Source of the DNA: CAZCAQ01 sp964540135
Lineage (GTDB): Bacteria > Patescibacteriota > WWE3 > UBA101185 > UBA10185
Assembly: GCA_964540135.1 (NCBI GenBank)
Contig: CAZILK010000015.1
Coordinates: 1-22,890 of the forward strand
Direction of reading: 5' to 3'
Length of the DNA: 22,890 nucleotides
Numbering within the stretch: the stretch's first letter is position 1; each line of letters opens with the position of its first letter. This document shows positions 20,887 through 22,890 of the stretch, piece by piece. The translations under genes were made by a program, and so were the position numbers. Under the pieces are notes generated by a model. That model ran no database searches. It saw only the letters and a program-made list of their open reading frames with translations, and was not told the origin of the DNA.

Positions 20887-22866
20887 TTACATATCAACCA
20901 TAGCTTGTTTAGCATGGGTCATTATGAATCTCTTTCGAGGAGCTACTTCATCGCCCATTAACATTGTGAAGACTTCATCAGCTTTAGAAGCATCCTCCAT
21001 GGTGATTTGTTTTAAGTATCTTGTTTGTGGGTTCATAGTTGTCTCCCAAAGTTCTTCAGCGTTCATTTCTCCAAGTCCTTTAAACCGTTGAATTGTTGCT
21101 TTTGATCCCTCAGGTGAGCTTAAGAATTCATTTAATGCAGTCTCATCAAAAAGATATTTCTTGTTTTTGCCCCAAGTTCCCTTAAACAGTGGCGGCATTG
21201 CTGCATAAATATGACCGTTTTCCACCATCTCGCTCATATGTCTAAAAAAGAAAGTAAGGTATAAGGTTAAGATGTGCATACCATCCACATCAGCATCTGA
21301 CATTAAGATTATTTTATTGTACCTGAGCCTCTTTGGATTATAGTGCTCCCCAATTCCCGCACCTATTGCCATGATCAGGTATTTAAATTTATCGGATTCA
21401 ACAATCTTATCAAGCCTTGCTCTTTCGGTATTAAGAGGTTTACCAAAGATTGGCAGTATTGCTTGTGTTTCTCTATTGCGTGCAGCCTTTGCACTTCCAC
21501 CCGCTGAGTCTCCCTCAACAATGAAGATCTCAGTTTTCTCAGGATCTTTGTTTGAGCAGTCTGCAAGTTTTCCTGGCAAAACACTACCACCTTCAAGAGC
21601 TGATTTTCGAATAACAGTATCTCTGGCAGCCTTGGCAGCCATTCTCGCTCTCATCGTTAAGAGGTTTTTCTCAACAATAGCTTGACCGTCTCTTGGATTC
21701 TCTTCAAGGAAGTTCTCAAGAGCTTCTTTAACAACAGTTTCAACAGCAGGTTTAACACTTGAATTACCAAGCTTTGATTTTGTTTGACCTTCAAATTGAA
21801 GTGTATCTGAAGCAAGTTTAACTGAAATTATTGCAGTAAGACCTTCTCTTAAATCTTCGCCTGAAAAGTTATCGTCTTTATCTTTTAACATAGACTTTCG
21901 CCTTGCATAATCATTGATTGACTTTGTAAGGGACGATTTAAAACCAGTTAAGTGTGTTCCGCCTTCAGCTGTTTTAATGTGGTTTGCAAAACACAGGATA
22001 CTTTCGTTATAGGTATCGTTGTATTGAAATGCTGCTTCAACAGTAATACCATCTATCTCTTTGCTAACATAAAAAGGTGTTGGGTTTAAAAGAGTCTTAT
22101 TACGATTTAAGGAGTTGAGATACGACTTGATACCACCTTCAAAGTAGAAGGTATAGTGAGTATCGTCTCTATAATCTATTAGTTCAAACTTAATCCCCGC
22201 TGTTAAAAAGGCGTATTCTCTAAAAGAATTAATAAAGAATTTATTTTTTAAATCTACTGTTTCAAAGATTGTTGCATCTGGTTTAAATTGGACTATTGTT
22301 CCGTTTGGATAGTCCCATTTTGTTAAATCCATCGTCCACTTGCCGCCTTTAACCTTAGTTTCGGGCTTATTGATGTTTAGCTTTTCAACAGGTCTGATTA
22401 CTTTCCCGCCATTTGCATACTCCTGAATTACTGTTTCAGAACCATTTTTAACGATAACTCTGCACCATTCAGAAAGTGCATTAACAACAGAAGCACCAAC
22501 TCCGTGAAGCCCACTTGAAACCTTGTATCCCCCACCCCCGAATTTACCTCCGGCGTGAAGTTTGGTGTAAGCAAGCTCAAGCGCTGATACTCCGTATTCT
22601 TTTTTAATACCGTATGGAATACCGCGACCATTATCATATACGGCAACTGAACCGTCATCGTAGAACTCCACCCTTATATGATCGCAGTACCCTCCTATTG
22701 CCTCATCCATTGAGTTGTTCACGATTTCAGTCACAAGATGGTTAAGTCCGTTAATATCGGTTGAACCGATATACATACCGGGCCTTTTACGTACTGGTTC
22801 AAGACCTTCAAGGACTTGGATCTGATCGGCGGTATAATCGTTTGCTTTTGGTTTAAGTGTTGTCAT
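20887..22866 (-). CDS. gyrB: DNA gyrase subunit B
   Basis: This 659-residue subunit supplies ATPase and Toprim functions to gyrase. The GHKL ATPase domain has EIVNNSMDEA (Glu47 as catalytic base, Asn51 for Mg), YDNGRGIP (77-84) and the ATP lid GLHGVGASVVNALS (119-132). The Toprim part has EGDSAGGSAK (451-460) and DADVDG (524-529), and the tail has QRFKGLGEM (593-601). The length is that of the short type lacking the E. coli insert. The position of E. coli Lys447 is Phe474 (LPIFGK), while Asp426 is kept as Asp453. TAGAAT (22885-22880 on the minus strand) could be a -10 box with a leader of a few bases. No ribosome site is seen. The 132-residue gene follows by one base. Confidence 0.97.
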   Translation of the reverse strand: MTTLKPKANDYTADQIQVLEGLEPVRKRPGMYIGSTDINGLNHLVTEIVNNSMDEAIGGYCDHIRVEFYDDGSVAVYDNGRGIPYGIKKEYGVSALELAYTKLHAGGKFGGGGYKVSSGLHGVGASVVNALSEWCRVIVKNGSETVIQEYANGGKVIRPVEKLNINKPETKVKGGKWTMDLTKWDYPNGTIVQFKPDATIFETVDLKNKFFINSFREYAFLTAGIKFELIDYRDDTHYTFYFEGGIKSYLNSLNRNKTLLNPTPFYVSKEIDGITVEAAFQYNDTYNESILCFANHIKTAEGGTHLTGFKSSLTKSINDYARRKSMLKDKDDNFSGEDLREGLTAIISVKLASDTLQFEGQTKSKLGNSSVKPAVETVVKEALENFLEENPRDGQAIVEKNLLTMRARMAAKAARDTVIRKSALEGGSVLPGKLADCSNKDPEKTEIFIVEGDSAGGSAKAARNRETQAILPIFGKPLNTERARLDKIVESDKFKYLIMAIGAGIGEHYNPKRLRYNKIILMSDADVDGMHILTLYLTFFFRHMSEMVENGHIYAAMPPLFKGTWGKNKKYLFDETALNEFLSSPEGSKATIQRFKGLGEMNAEELWETTMNPQTRYLKQITMEDASKADEVFTMLMGDEVAPRKRFIMTHAKQAMVDM

Positions 22867-22890
22867 ATTAAGCTTTGTTATTCTACTATA

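Noticed and set aside
1..22890. Alternative genetic code (UGA as Gly, as in some CPR groups) or UAG recoding
   Set aside because: Long conserved genes are complete without internal TGA or TAG, and both codons occur as plausible stops.
1..22890. tRNA, rRNA or CRISPR array
   Set aside because: No T-loop-like GTTCRANYC in a cloverleaf context, no recognisable rRNA stretch in the flanks of the endonuclease, and no spaced short repeats were seen.

Overview
The window is AT-rich, gene-dense bacterial DNA with very short intergenic gaps. It mixes ordinary housekeeping genes (gyrA, gyrB, rnhB, ppaC) with many unrecognised small, membrane or secreted proteins. It also has a wall-anchored LPXTG protein and several genes without a Shine-Dalgarno site that appear to be transcribed as leaderless mRNAs. 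Together with divergent family members and an unusual nucleotide-metabolism fusion, this suggests a member of the Candidate Phyla Radiation (Patescibacteria, perhaps Microgenomates/Katanobacteria-like). That placement is inference; no rRNA or tRNA is present to settle it. The standard code fits: TAG and TGA both act as stops and long ORFs are free of internal TGA.

Region 1-2400 looks accessory. It holds a LAGLIDADG homing endonuclease (minus), a tiny GC-rich zinc-ribbon gene (plus, GTG start) with its own promoter, a long 14-bp hairpin, and a XerC/D-type tyrosine recombinase with all catalytic residues. Region 2400-8800 is a run of mostly unrecognised genes: an 802-residue protein with a Tat-like signal set 70 residues in, a 73-residue protein, a secreted Cys-containing protein, two small proteins, a stomatin/SPFH membrane protein, a single-span protein with an outside Cys domain, and a charged 96-residue protein.

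Region 8779-12623 carries the most unusual gene: a 755-residue fusion of a HAM1/ITPase-like nucleotide pyrophosphatase with an IMP dehydrogenase/GMP reductase-like barrel. Divergent to it is a membrane-anchored protein with a CBM60-like carbohydrate-binding module. A bidirectional terminator separates this from rnhB and gyrA (minus). A strong promoter then drives a 1089-residue LPXTG surface protein with five or six DUF11-type repeats (plus), which ends in a strong terminator. The window closes with ppaC (family II pyrophosphatase), an unrecognised 132-residue gene and gyrB, all minus.

Three themes link the parts. First, seven genes have a -10 box ending 6-8 nt before the ATG, the geometry of leaderless transcription, while others have clear Shine-Dalgarno sites. 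Second, several proteins face outward (CBM protein, LPXTG repeat protein, secreted 234-residue protein, 229-residue protein), as expected of a cell that attaches to others. Third, the gyrase carries the residue pattern associated with reduced quinolone sensitivity (Leu at E. coli GyrA position 83).
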